From: an uncultured Opitutia bacterium
Lineage (GTDB): Bacteria > Verrucomicrobiota > Verrucomicrobiia > Opitutales > Opitutaceae
Direction: 5' to 3'
Assembly (NCBI GenBank): GCA_903840415.1
Contig: CAIMFY010000110.1
Location: 110,052 to 174,051 of the forward strand
DNA length: 64,000 bases
The notes under the pieces were generated by a model. It made no database searches, had not been told where the DNA came from, and saw only the letters and a program-made list of their open reading frames with translations. How positions within the stretch are numbered: the stretch's first letter is position 1; every line of letters begins with the position of its first letter. The translations under genes and the position numbers were made by a program. This document shows, in pieces, positions 30,060 through 38,685 of this stretch.

Positions 30060-33000
30060 TTATTTCAGCGCGGCGAGTTCAGTGGCGATGAGTTCCTTCA
30101 CGCGGGACTTGGCGTCGGCGAGCGGGAGTTCGCCCTTGTCGAGTTTCGCGAGGAAGGCTTTTTGAGCGACGTAGTCTTTGTTGGCGACGCCGGCTTTGCT
30201 TTGGAGCATGCGCCAGGCTTTGCGACGCTCGACGGCAAAGAGGATCATCTGACGCGAGACGGCGAAGAATTTAGTTTTTCCGTGCTCCTCGGCCTTGATG
30301 TAGCAGCCGAAGTTCGGGACGCACGAGCGGTGCTTCGGATCGAACACGCGGCGGTGGACCACGTCGTCCTGCGTGATGAAGAGCAGTTGATCGTCGAGGA
30401 GGATGAGCTTCGCGGCGTCTTCCTCCTTGATCGCTTTCACGTGCTTGCGGAAGCGGCCTTCGCTGATCGCCCAGTGCGCGACGGTAAAACTATATTCGGT
30501 GCCGTCGGTCGCATATTTGGTGCGCCACCAGTCGCGGTCGAGCGTCGGGTTGCCCTTGAGATCGAAGGCTTCCTGCGAGGTTTCGCCCTTGCGCGGGTTG
30601 AAGACGAACTCCGGCATGCCGCGGGCGTCGCGCGCGAGTTTCGCTTGATCGGCGCTCATGTTGTCGGCTACGGCGTGTTCCGGCTGGCAGGTGGTGTAGC
30701 TCTGGAAAAACGCGGTGCCGCGGTATTCGAGGCCGTCGAGCAGCGCCTTGTAGAGCTTGGCGGCGTTGGCCATCGAGACCTGCGCCACAAACGGTGAACC
30801 GTGGCCGCTGGTGAGGATCTCGGAGACGTTTTTCTTCTCCGTGAGCTTGCCCTGCGAGGCGACGCCGAACTGGTTCATGTCGTAACCGCCGAGCATCGTG
30901 GAGGAGTCGGAGTTCTGGCCGCCGGTGTTGGAGTAAACCTGCGTGTCGAGCATGAGCATCTTCACGTTGGGGCGATTTTGCAGAACGACCTTGGAAACGT
31001 TTTGGAATCCGATGTCGCCAAGCGCGCCGTCGCCGCCGATGACCCAGACTTTCGGTAATTCGCGAATTTCCTGATCGGTCATCAACGAGTCTTCGAGGTG
31101 GGTGAGGGTGAAGTATTCGGCTTCGGTGGCGACGTTTTCCGAACGATCGAGCAGCGCATCGGTCAATCGCTCGGGTGCGACGGAGCGGCGCGAGTGGTTG
31201 AGGATGATCGATTCCGCCATGAGCCACGAAATCGTCGCGCCGTCCTGAAAGAGCGAGTTCATCCACGGGTAGGGATGCGGATTGGCCGGCGGGGTGGAGC
31301 CGTAAACGGTGTTACAGCCGGTGCTCGCGCCCATCATCATCACGGACATGCCGTTGGCGCGGCGGCCGTCGATGGTCTGGAGTTCCTTGTGGTTAAACGC
31401 GTCCTGCTCCAACACCGCGGCGAGGCCGCCGACGATCTGTGCGTCGGTGATCGCACCGTGTTTCGCCTCGTAGTCGGCGATGCGCTGGGCGGTGTCTTCT
31501 TCGTTCTCACCGCCGAGACCGACGATGAGATGGGCGAAAGTTTTCCGGAGCAGCGCGTATTCCTGCGGGCTGCGGGCTTTGAGCGCGGCGATTTTTCCGG
31601 CGCCTTCCTGAGCGAGGCGCACGGCTTTTGCGCGGAGCCGATCAGCCTTCTTGTGATAAATCGGCCGCATGTAGGCCTCGGTCACACTCGCGACGGAGCG
31701 AAGGATCGATTTCTCTCCGCAGCCGGCGCAGGCGCCGTCGCCGGAAACAAGCGCCTCGTAATTTCGGCGCACCATCAGGTGATTGCGCAGCGCGGCCTCG
31801 CGGGAATTGGCGGCCTCGCCGTCATTGTAGAGGCCGAGGAATTTTTGCGGCGTGTCGGGCAGCAGGCGCGAGAACACCTGCGCGGTGGTGAGGTCGGCGT
31901 TGAGTTCCTCGGTCTCGCGCGTCATGCGGAGGGCGTCGTGATCGCCGCAGACCTGCACGCACTCGCCGCAGCCCTTGCAGAGATCGGAAACAAAAATGGA
32001 GAACAGACCGCCGGCGCCGGGCGTCTTCGCCTCGAGCGATCGGAAGATCGCGGGGACGTTGGAGTAGGAGAGCGGGAGTTTTTCCACGATGCCGACGAGT
32101 TCGGCTTTGCCCTTTTCGGAAACGGTCGTGAGTGCGGTGACCTCGTCGCGGATGATCGTCTTGAACGGCACGCCGGTCTTGGCCTTCACGGATTCGTTCA
32201 TCTTGGCGCGGGCGCGTTGTTCGAGGCCGGCGAATTCAGCACCGAAGGCCTGACGGTCGGCGACGGACGTGACGTAATTATTTACCGCCGTCTTCAGCAC
32301 GACGGCGACTTCCTGCGCGGTATTCGGCAGCGCGGTGTCGGGGCATGCGGTGATGCACTCCATGCACTGCGTGCAATTTTCGGCGATGTAGACCGGCGTC
32401 TCGCGGCGGGCGACGTATTTGGACTGCGTCGCACCGGTGCCGGCGGCCATCACGCCGACCGAGGCAAACGCACCAGCGGGCTGATGATAACCAAGACCGG
32501 CGCGGAACTCGCCGTCGAATTTTGCGAGTGACTGCACCGGTGCGCGGAGCGGTTGTGCGGCGGGCGCAGCAATGCTGCCACAGCCCGCTTCGCCGCACCC
32601 GGCGGTCGGGATGATATGATGCTCGCCAATGGGTGCGAGGAGCGGGTTTCGCATCGAGGAGCGGTCAGGCTCGTCGTTGCGGCCGATTTTGATTTCGACG
32701 ACGCGCGAGAAGCCCTGCTCCATCACCTCCATGTTCGACTTCACGACGGCTTCGCCGAAGCGGCCGAACTTCTTCTCATATTGCTTGCGGACGACTTTCG
32801 AAAACTGCTCCTCAGAAATCCCGAAGGTTTTCAAAAACGGCGACACGCGGAAGAACGCGCCCAGGAAAGAATTCCCCTGCATGCGGAGCTGCAGTTCGGC
32901 CTGCGTGGTGGCTTTGCGCGCAATCTCGAACCCGGGCAGGATGAAGACGCGGATGTTGTTTTCCTGCACGAACTGGCGGTATTTCGCGGGAATGCGCTGC

Positions 33001-34808
33001 CACGCGACTTCGGGAGTATCGCTCGATTCCCACACGAGAGCGCCGCCCTTTTTCAGGCCGTCGAGCGGGTTGGTGTGCGTGAACGCCTTCGGATCGCAGC
33101 AAAGCACGACGTCGACGTGGTTCAGCTCGCAGTTCACCTTGATGCGCTCGGGCGCGACGGTGAGGTAGTAGTTGGTGGGCGCGCCCTTTTTCTCGGAGCC
33201 GTATTTCGGGTTGGCCATCACGTTGATCTTTTCAACGAGTTCGCCATCGGCGTCGTAGGTGGGATTCGACTCAGAAATAAATTTGCCGAAGTCGCCGATG
33301 ATGGAGCCGAGATTTTTTCCCGTCGTGATCATGCCCCAGCCGCCGATGGAGTGAAAGCGGACGGCGATCGCCTTGTCGGGGAGCAGCGACGGAGTGTCTT
33401 TGCTGATGACGGCGTAAGGGTGATCGACGCCGAGGACGAAGAACGTCTCGCCGTCGTTCGCGCTCTTGCCGTCGGTGCGGCGCGTGGCGCCGCTGGCGAA
33501 CTCATACGCGCCGAGCGAGTGCTCGGGGCGGAAGTCGCGCGAACCGATGCCGTAGGCGCCGCGGAAGAGGCGCGGCGTCTCGGCCGGCGTGAGCGCGGGA
33601 AGTGCGCCGCCAAAGTTTGTCACCTCGTTTGCCTTGCCGAGTGCGACGCGGATGTCGCGGGCGAGCGGATTGTCGCCGGCGAGCCCTTCGTCGGTGCGTT
33701 CGAGGATGATGACGTTTTTCTTGCCGCGGAGCGCGTTAATGACCGCAGCCTCTGGGAACGGCCGGATGACGTTGATATGGATCGAGCCGACCTTCGCGTT
33801 GCGCTGTTCGCGGAGGTAGTCGCACGCGGCCTCGATGTTGTCGGCGGCGCAGCCGAGCGAGACGAATACGGTGTCGGCGTCTTCGGTCTTGTACTCGCTG
33901 ATGAAGCCGTAGTGGCGGCCCGTGAGCCGGCCGAATTCGGCATAGGCGTCGGCGAGCATCGGCAGGATGAACTCGTTGAAATTATTCCGACGCGCGACGA
34001 CACCGTTCATGTGGTGCTCCTGGTTCTGCACCGGCCCGAGCAGGATCGGGTTTTTCAAATCCATCATCTGCGGCACGCGGCGACGTTTGGGGCCGAAGAG
34101 TTCGCGCTGCGCCGGCGTCGGGCAGTCGATCTGGTCGTCCACGGCGCCGAGAAATTCACGGAGCAGCTGGGCCTCGGGCGCGAGATACATGCGCTCGGAG
34201 TGCGTGGTGAGCATGCCGTCCTGGATGTTCATTCCCGGATTGAGCGAAAGTTCGTTCACCTTGCGTAGGATGATCGCCTGATCGGCGGCCTGCTGGGCGT
34301 CGCGCGCCATGAGCATGGTCCAGCCCACATCGAGCACGGCGTAGATATCGTCGTGGGCGCAATGGACGTTGAGCGCGTGCTTGGTCAGAGCGCGGGCGCC
34401 GATTTCGAGAACCATCGTCGAGAGCTTGCCGGGTGCGTGGTAATACTGCTCCGCGGCGTAAACGATGCCCTGGCCCGAGGTGAAGTTGACCGCGCGGCGA
34501 CCTTGCACGGCGAACGAAGTCGCGCCGCCTTGTGCGGCATGTTCGCCTTCGGTTTCGACGGCGACTTTTTGCTGACCCCAGACGTTCAGCTCGCCAGCTG
34601 CATAGGAGCCTTGGTAAATTTCGCCGCCCTCGGTCGAGGGTGTGATGGGATAAAAGATGCCGCCCTCAGTGATGCGCGTCTCGACGTATTGCGTGACGAG
34701 GTAGTTGCCGTTGCACGTGACACGGAAGCCGGGATATTTCGGTTTCGTGCGCGCGGGTGATGCGGACGGTTTCGACGCGGAGGTTGCGGCACCAGTAGGA
34801 ATGCTCAT
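30060..34808 (-). CDS. nifJ: Pyruvate:ferredoxin (flavodoxin) oxidoreductase, long form
   Basis: 1582-residue multidomain enzyme that decarboxylates pyruvate to acetyl-CoA and reduces ferredoxin. In order: N-terminal thiamine/pyrimidine-binding domain (YPITPSTEGGE), transketolase-C-like domain (CAADNIEAACDYL; GSIHINVIRPFP), gamma domain (IGGWGMITTGKNLGSI), ferredoxin domain with CTQCMECITACPD and CKGCGECVQVCG, and TPP domain (CAGCGEKS; VIGGDGALGDIGFQNVSKV; YSNTGGQNS). It is about 400 residues longer than the roughly 1170-1200 usual for NifJ; extra length lies between gamma and ferredoxin parts, between the two ferredoxin motifs, within the TPP domain and at the C-terminus. Indicates anaerobic or microaerobic capacity. 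Confidence 0.9.
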   Translation of the reverse strand: MSIPTGAATSASKPSASPARTKPKYPGFRVTCNGNYLVTQYVETRITEGGIFYPITPSTEGGEIYQGSYAAGELNVWGQQKVAVETEGEHAAQGGATSFAVQGRRAVNFTSGQGIVYAAEQYYHAPGKLSTMVLEIGARALTKHALNVHCAHDDIYAVLDVGWTMLMARDAQQAADQAIILRKVNELSLNPGMNIQDGMLTTHSERMYLAPEAQLLREFLGAVDDQIDCPTPAQRELFGPKRRRVPQMMDLKNPILLGPVQNQEHHMNGVVARRNNFNEFILPMLADAYAEFGRLTGRHYGFISEYKTEDADTVFVSLGCAADNIEAACDYLREQRNAKVGSIHINVIRPFPEAAVINALRGKKNVIILERTDEGLAGDNPLARDIRVALGKANEVTNFGGALPALTPAETPRLFRGAYGIGSRDFRPEHSLGAYEFASGATRRTDGKSANDGETFFVLGVDHPYAVISKDTPSLLPDKAIAVRFHSIGGWGMITTGKNLGSIIGDFGKFISESNPTYDADGELVEKINVMANPKYGSEKKGAPTNYYLTVAPERIKVNCELNHVDVVLCCDPKAFTHTNPLDGLKKGGALVWESSDTPEVAWQRIPAKYRQFVQENNIRVFILPGFEIARKATTQAELQLRMQGNSFLGAFFRVSPFLKTFGISEEQFSKVVRKQYEKKFGRFGEAVVKSNMEVMEQGFSRVVEIKIGRNDEPDRSSMRNPLLAPIGEHHIIPTAGCGEAGCGSIAAPAAQPLRAPVQSLAKFDGEFRAGLGYHQPAGAFASVGVMAAGTGATQSKYVARRETPVYIAENCTQCMECITACPDTALPNTAQEVAVVLKTAVNNYVTSVADRQAFGAEFAGLEQRARAKMNESVKAKTGVPFKTIIRDEVTALTTVSEKGKAELVGIVEKLPLSYSNVPAIFRSLEAKTPGAGGLFSIFVSDLCKGCGECVQVCGDHDALRMTRETEELNADLTTAQVFSRLLPDTPQKFLGLYNDGEAANSREAALRNHLMVRRNYEALVSGDGACAGCGEKSILRSVASVTEAYMRPIYHKKADRLRAKAVRLAQEGAGKIAALKARSPQEYALLRKTFAHLIVGLGGENEEDTAQRIADYEAKHGAITDAQIVGGLAAVLEQDAFNHKELQTIDGRRANGMSVMMMGASTGCNTVYGSTPPANPHPYPWMNSLFQDGATISWLMAESIILNHSRRSVAPERLTDALLDRSENVATEAEYFTLTHLEDSLMTDQEIRELPKVWVIGGDGALGDIGFQNVSKVVLQNRPNVKMLMLDTQVYSNTGGQNSDSSTMLGGYDMNQFGVASQGKLTEKKNVSEILTSGHGSPFVAQVSMANAAKLYKALLDGLEYRGTAFFQSYTTCQPEHAVADNMSADQAKLARDARGMPEFVFNPRKGETSQEAFDLKGNPTLDRDWWRTKYATDGTEYSFTVAHWAISEGRFRKHVKAIKEEDAAKLILLDDQLLFITQDDVVHRRVFDPKHRSCVPNFGCYIKAEEHGKTKFFAVSRQMILFAVERRKAWRMLQSKAGVANKDYVAQKAFLAKLDKGELPLADAKSRVKELIATELAALK

Positions 34809-35077
34809 GGAGAAAGGTAAGTGGGTGTGGAACTGACGCGGGCGGGAATATCACCGCACAAAACGCACCAAAACAGATGGGTGCTTTCCACGCACTTTCA
34901 AAGGGAAAAACGCGATAAATCGGCGCGAAATTCTCATGATCCGATTTGGCACCCGGACGGTCGCTGCCAGTTTCAACGTATTAACACTCCACGCCACGGG
35001 TGCCGCACTGGAGCAAGATCGGCGTCGCGCCCAGTGTGTGTCATATTTCCGTCGTGTCGGGGCGCCGCGACGCGGCG

Positions 35078-36319
35078 CTACATTTCCACTCGGGTCCGCA
35101 GTCCGACCACGAGCGCATCACCCAAAAGCCGGGAGGCGCCGGGGTGGCGAATCCATTGGACGTCGGGGACGATGCGCCAGTGTTCGTGCACCGTGAATTG
35201 GTAGCTGACCTCCACGGCCAGTTCGTAGTCGGAGATCACGGTGGTGCCGGCAGTGATTTCGGCCCTCCTTGCCTCAGAGCTGATCCGGACCCACGCCAGA
35301 CCGAGACTGAATGTGTCGGCCGGGCGATTAGCCAGAAGACCTCGGTAGCTCAGGCCCGCGTCGGCGGTTTGCGAGAAACGGCTGCGATCGCCCGGACTCA
35401 CGCCAGTGCGGGCGAAGGCCGTCAAACCTTGGGGCGAATCCGGACGGGAATCAGTCTCGCGCCAGAGCATTTGCTCGCCGACGAAATAGAAACCGTGGTT
35501 GCCAGAGTGCTTACACTCGGGATCGAATTGGTCCGCGAAACTCGCGGAGTGACTCCATGCCCCGATTTTGATCGTGCCGGGCAAGGTCGCGGTCGACGGT
35601 CCGCAGGTAGTATCGAGGCTGATTTCACCGATGGCGAAGTAGCCTTGGCCATGGCCGAGTTCGAAATGCAGACCGTCGGGGTAGTGCGAAGGATCGCCGT
35701 TGGCGTCGTCCAGCGAATCACCGTCGTAGCATCCGACTTGAAGGTTGAGTTTGCTCGTCACGCCCAGTTTCCCAAACACCCCGAGGGCGCTCCGATCGTA
35801 GGCCGGGCCGGTGTTGAGGGTGTTGCCCGAGATAAAAGCCGGCCACCCAAAGCTGCTATTGAGCAAAGCACCCCCACTTTCGGTGGTGGCGAAATCGGCG
35901 TCGGCGAGCAGTCGACCGATCCTCCAGTCGGCGAAATCGCCGGCCACTTTTCCTCCGAGCCACAGTTCGTAAAGCACCGCGTGATTGTAGGCTACGATAT
36001 TGCTCGCACCTTGGAGATCGCCGATGCGCGCGCCGCTGAGATCGCCGCCGTGGGGCATCATGCCACTTACCCGGAAAACGGTGGCGGCTGGGGCGCCGAA
36101 GGCCGATGCGAGGTCGACTTGCATGGCCGTCTCGGCCAGCCCGCGATAAACGGAGCCACGTTGCAATCCGCCGCGGACGACCGTCATCACTTCGGCCGAA
36201 TAGGCGCCTTCTAACACCATCGCCGACGGAAGCGGTGACTCGGGTGAAGCAGCCATCGAGAGAGCTGTGGCGGCCAAAAGCATCCGCCAACTAGCGATGA
36301 CGAAGCCGCGCCGGATCAT
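35078..36319 (-). CDS. OprB-type carbohydrate porin
   Basis: 413-residue outer-membrane porin of the carbohydrate-selective OprB family. An N-terminal signal (MIRRGFVIASWRMLLAATALSMAAS) supports the start at 36319. OprB-like landmarks: GDLQGASNIVAYN, YELWLGGK, NSSFGWPAF, and the closing strands VPDVQWIRHPGAS and DALVVGLRTRVEM. Many amphipathic strands are visible; cysteines near the middle (CGPST, CKHSG) may form a loop disulfide. It probably imports sugars or similar solutes across the outer membrane. Confidence 0.75.
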   Translation of the reverse strand: MIRRGFVIASWRMLLAATALSMAASPESPLPSAMVLEGAYSAEVMTVVRGGLQRGSVYRGLAETAMQVDLASAFGAPAATVFRVSGMMPHGGDLSGARIGDLQGASNIVAYNHAVLYELWLGGKVAGDFADWRIGRLLADADFATTESGGALLNSSFGWPAFISGNTLNTGPAYDRSALGVFGKLGVTSKLNLQVGCYDGDSLDDANGDPSHYPDGLHFELGHGQGYFAIGEISLDTTCGPSTATLPGTIKIGAWSHSASFADQFDPECKHSGNHGFYFVGEQMLWRETDSRPDSPQGLTAFARTGVSPGDRSRFSQTADAGLSYRGLLANRPADTFSLGLAWVRISSEARRAEITAGTTVISDYELAVEVSYQFTVHEHWRIVPDVQWIRHPGASRLLGDALVVGLRTRVEM

Positions 36320-36487
36320 CGGATCCGACGACGCACCTTCGGCGGCGAAAAATATTTTGGGACAAGCGAGCATGGCGGCGATTGGCCCGCGACAAACGAG
36401 AGTCGGGGGAGAATCGCTGGTATGTTATCGGTCCCAAATCTACTCCGGTTGAGGAGGATTTTTGGACCGTTGTGTTCACCGGGTGGC

Positions 36488-36516
36488 AAAAAAAACGGCC
36501 CGCCGAAGCGGGCCGT
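36488..36516 (-). terminator. Rho-independent terminator of the S46 peptidase gene
   Basis: Read on the minus strand, ACGGCCCGC-TTCG-GCGGGCCGT is followed by a run of eight T. The 9-bp perfect stem with a stable tetraloop lies 30 nt after the S46 peptidase stop. Confidence 0.92.
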
Positions 36517-36546
36517 CAAGAGAGACGAAGGCGAAGGGCGGACCGG

Positions 36547-38619
36547 TCAGCGGTGGCCTTTGACGAGCTCGTTGGCGAGCGCGGGCACTTCGTAAACCTT
36601 GCGCAACGCCTCGAGGATGCCGGCGCTGGCAACGCTGAGCGCGCGTGCCTGCACCTCCTCGTAGCCGAAATCGCCCGACAGCGACTGGATGTTGCCGTCA
36701 AAAATGATGCCAACGAATTCGCCAGCCTGGTTGACGGTCGGGCTGCCGGAGTTGCCGCCAATGATGTCGGCGGTGCTCACAAAGTTGTAGGGTGTGCTCA
36801 GGTTGAGCGCGGTCTTCTTCGCGATCCAGCGCGGCGGCAGATCGAACGGTTCCTTGTTATGCTGGGCGGTGCTGCGCTCGTAGAGGCCGGCGATGGTCGT
36901 GTGCGCCGGGATCTTCTGGCCGTTCTCCTCGTAGCCGAGCACCGGGCCGTAGCTGAGGCGGAGCGTGAAGGTCGCATCGGGATAATTGCCGGTGCCCTCG
37001 ATCGCGAAGCGCGCCTTGCCGATGATCGCCTGCGCCTGCTGCTTGATTTCCGACTGGCCCTCGCCGGTCTTCCGGAGCGCGCGGCCCTCGGCGTCGATCG
37101 CGCGGGCGACTTCGATCATCGGGTCTTTCGCGGCGGCGACGGCAGCAGCGCCACCGGCGTAGAGTTTCTTGCGGAACGCGACGTCGCGCACCTGCGTGGT
37201 CGTGATCAGTTCGGCGGCGCGGGCGCGGGGCGACTTGCCGGCGAGCACGGTCTGCACGAGCGGATCTGTCGCGCCGAGTTGCTCGACGAGGAACGTGAGT
37301 GCATCGCTCATCATCACAATCTCGAGATCGGTGTAGATGGGTTTGTCGGAGAAGAGTTGTTGCTCGAACGAATCGCGGCGCGCGTCGGAGTATTCGCGGA
37401 GTCGTTCGCCATTGGGCTTCGGGCGTTCGTCGCCGGCGCGGAGGAGTTGGCGCGCGATGCTGAAACTGTCCGAGACGAAGCCCGCGCCGCCTTCGATCAT
37501 CCGCATTCGCGGGGCGATGCCGGCGAGGACTTTCTGCGCGGCGGCGATGCGGTCGAAGGCCGCGAGCGCGTCCTTCCCGTCAGCGCGATCGGCGAGCTGC
37601 TTCTTAAACGCGGCTTCAGCGGCGACCTTCGCGCCGTAGAACACCGGGTCCTGCAACGCGGCGAGATGGCCGTCGCGCACCTTGCGCGAGTTCTGGATGC
37701 CGAAGAGATCGTCCTTGGCGCGGCGGGAGTTTTCCTCGCTGCGGGCGCTCCACGCGGTCAACAGCACCTCGCGACGCTTGAGGACGGAGTCGGTGTAGGG
37801 CAACTGAATGTCGCGGGTGTATTCGAGCTCGGCCACGGTGAGGAGTCGACTTGTGTTGCCCGGGTGGCCGGAGACAAATGTCAGCTCACCGTCCGCCGCG
37901 CCCGCCGCCGACCATTTGAGGAAATGCACGGGTTTCACTGGCGCGTCGTTCTCGTATGCCCGGAAGATGCAGATATCCAAATCGAAGCGAGGATATTCAA
38001 AATTATCCGGATCACCGCCGTAGAACGCGGCCTGCTGCTCGGGCGCGAACACGAGCCGGACGTCGGTGTATTTCTTGTAGCGGTAGAGGTGGTAGGCGCC
38101 GCCCTGGTAGAGCGTGACGACGTCGCTGCGGAAACCGGTCTTCTCGCGAGACTCCTTCTCGATCTCGGCAAAAATCTTCCGGCGGGCGAGAGCGGCGTCG
38201 TTCCCGGTCATGCCGGGGGGAATCGCGGCGTTGACGCGCGCGGTGACGTCTTCGATCGACTGGAGGACATTGAGTTCGAGATCGAGGCACTTGATTTCCT
38301 CGGCGGCGGTCTTCGCGTAGAAGCCATCGTGCACGTAATTTTTTTCCGTGGAGGAAAACTTCTGGAGCGCATCGAGGCCGACGTGGTGGTTTGTGATCAC
38401 GAGGCCGTCGCCGCTGACGAACGAGCCCGAGCCGCCGCTGTTGAAGCGGACGGAGGACTTCATGAGGTGTTCAAGCCAGGCGTCGGTGAGATCGAAGCCG
38501 TATTTCTTTTTGATCTGATCGCGCGGTGGCGCCGAGTAGAGCCACATGCCCTCATCGGCGCGGACCGCGGCGGCGCCGAGGAGTGCGGCGAGAATGAAAA
38601 GAAGGGGTCGGAGTTTCAT
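36547..38619 (-). CDS. S46 family dipeptidyl-peptidase (DPP7-like)
   Basis: 690-residue chymotrypsin-fold exopeptidase with a cleavable signal (MKLRPLLFILAALLGAAAVRA). Catalytic triad contexts: VITNHHVG (residues 75-81), GGDPDNFEYPRFD and GGNSGSP near 620. Next to the serine, GIIFDGNIQSL has glycine where DPP11 enzymes have arginine, so DPP7-like specificity for a hydrophobic P1 residue is more likely than an acidic one. Family members release dipeptides from peptide N-termini in the periplasm, supporting growth on protein. The length fits the family. Ends in a strong terminator. Confidence 0.9.
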   Translation of the reverse strand: MKLRPLLFILAALLGAAAVRADEGMWLYSAPPRDQIKKKYGFDLTDAWLEHLMKSSVRFNSGGSGSFVSGDGLVITNHHVGLDALQKFSSTEKNYVHDGFYAKTAAEEIKCLDLELNVLQSIEDVTARVNAAIPPGMTGNDAALARRKIFAEIEKESREKTGFRSDVVTLYQGGAYHLYRYKKYTDVRLVFAPEQQAAFYGGDPDNFEYPRFDLDICIFRAYENDAPVKPVHFLKWSAAGAADGELTFVSGHPGNTSRLLTVAELEYTRDIQLPYTDSVLKRREVLLTAWSARSEENSRRAKDDLFGIQNSRKVRDGHLAALQDPVFYGAKVAAEAAFKKQLADRADGKDALAAFDRIAAAQKVLAGIAPRMRMIEGGAGFVSDSFSIARQLLRAGDERPKPNGERLREYSDARRDSFEQQLFSDKPIYTDLEIVMMSDALTFLVEQLGATDPLVQTVLAGKSPRARAAELITTTQVRDVAFRKKLYAGGAAAVAAAKDPMIEVARAIDAEGRALRKTGEGQSEIKQQAQAIIGKARFAIEGTGNYPDATFTLRLSYGPVLGYEENGQKIPAHTTIAGLYERSTAQHNKEPFDLPPRWIAKKTALNLSTPYNFVSTADIIGGNSGSPTVNQAGEFVGIIFDGNIQSLSGDFGYEEVQARALSVASAGILEALRKVYEVPALANELVKGHR

Positions 38620-38685
38620 AGGCGGCCAGAAGTGCCGAAACCCCGACTGAAATGCGAGCCGGAATCTGCGGTGCCAGTGTAGGTT

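Noticed and set aside
35062..35078. GC-rich hairpin at the porin stop as a terminator
   Set aside because: The 7-bp GCGCCGC/GCGGCGC stem is not followed by a T run on the minus strand.
36382..38682. 766-codon plus-strand open frame opposite the S46 peptidase
   Set aside because: It mirrors the S46 gene; its translation is low-complexity (RRA, EV, GA runs) with no domain, while the minus strand has a signal peptide, catalytic triad and terminator.
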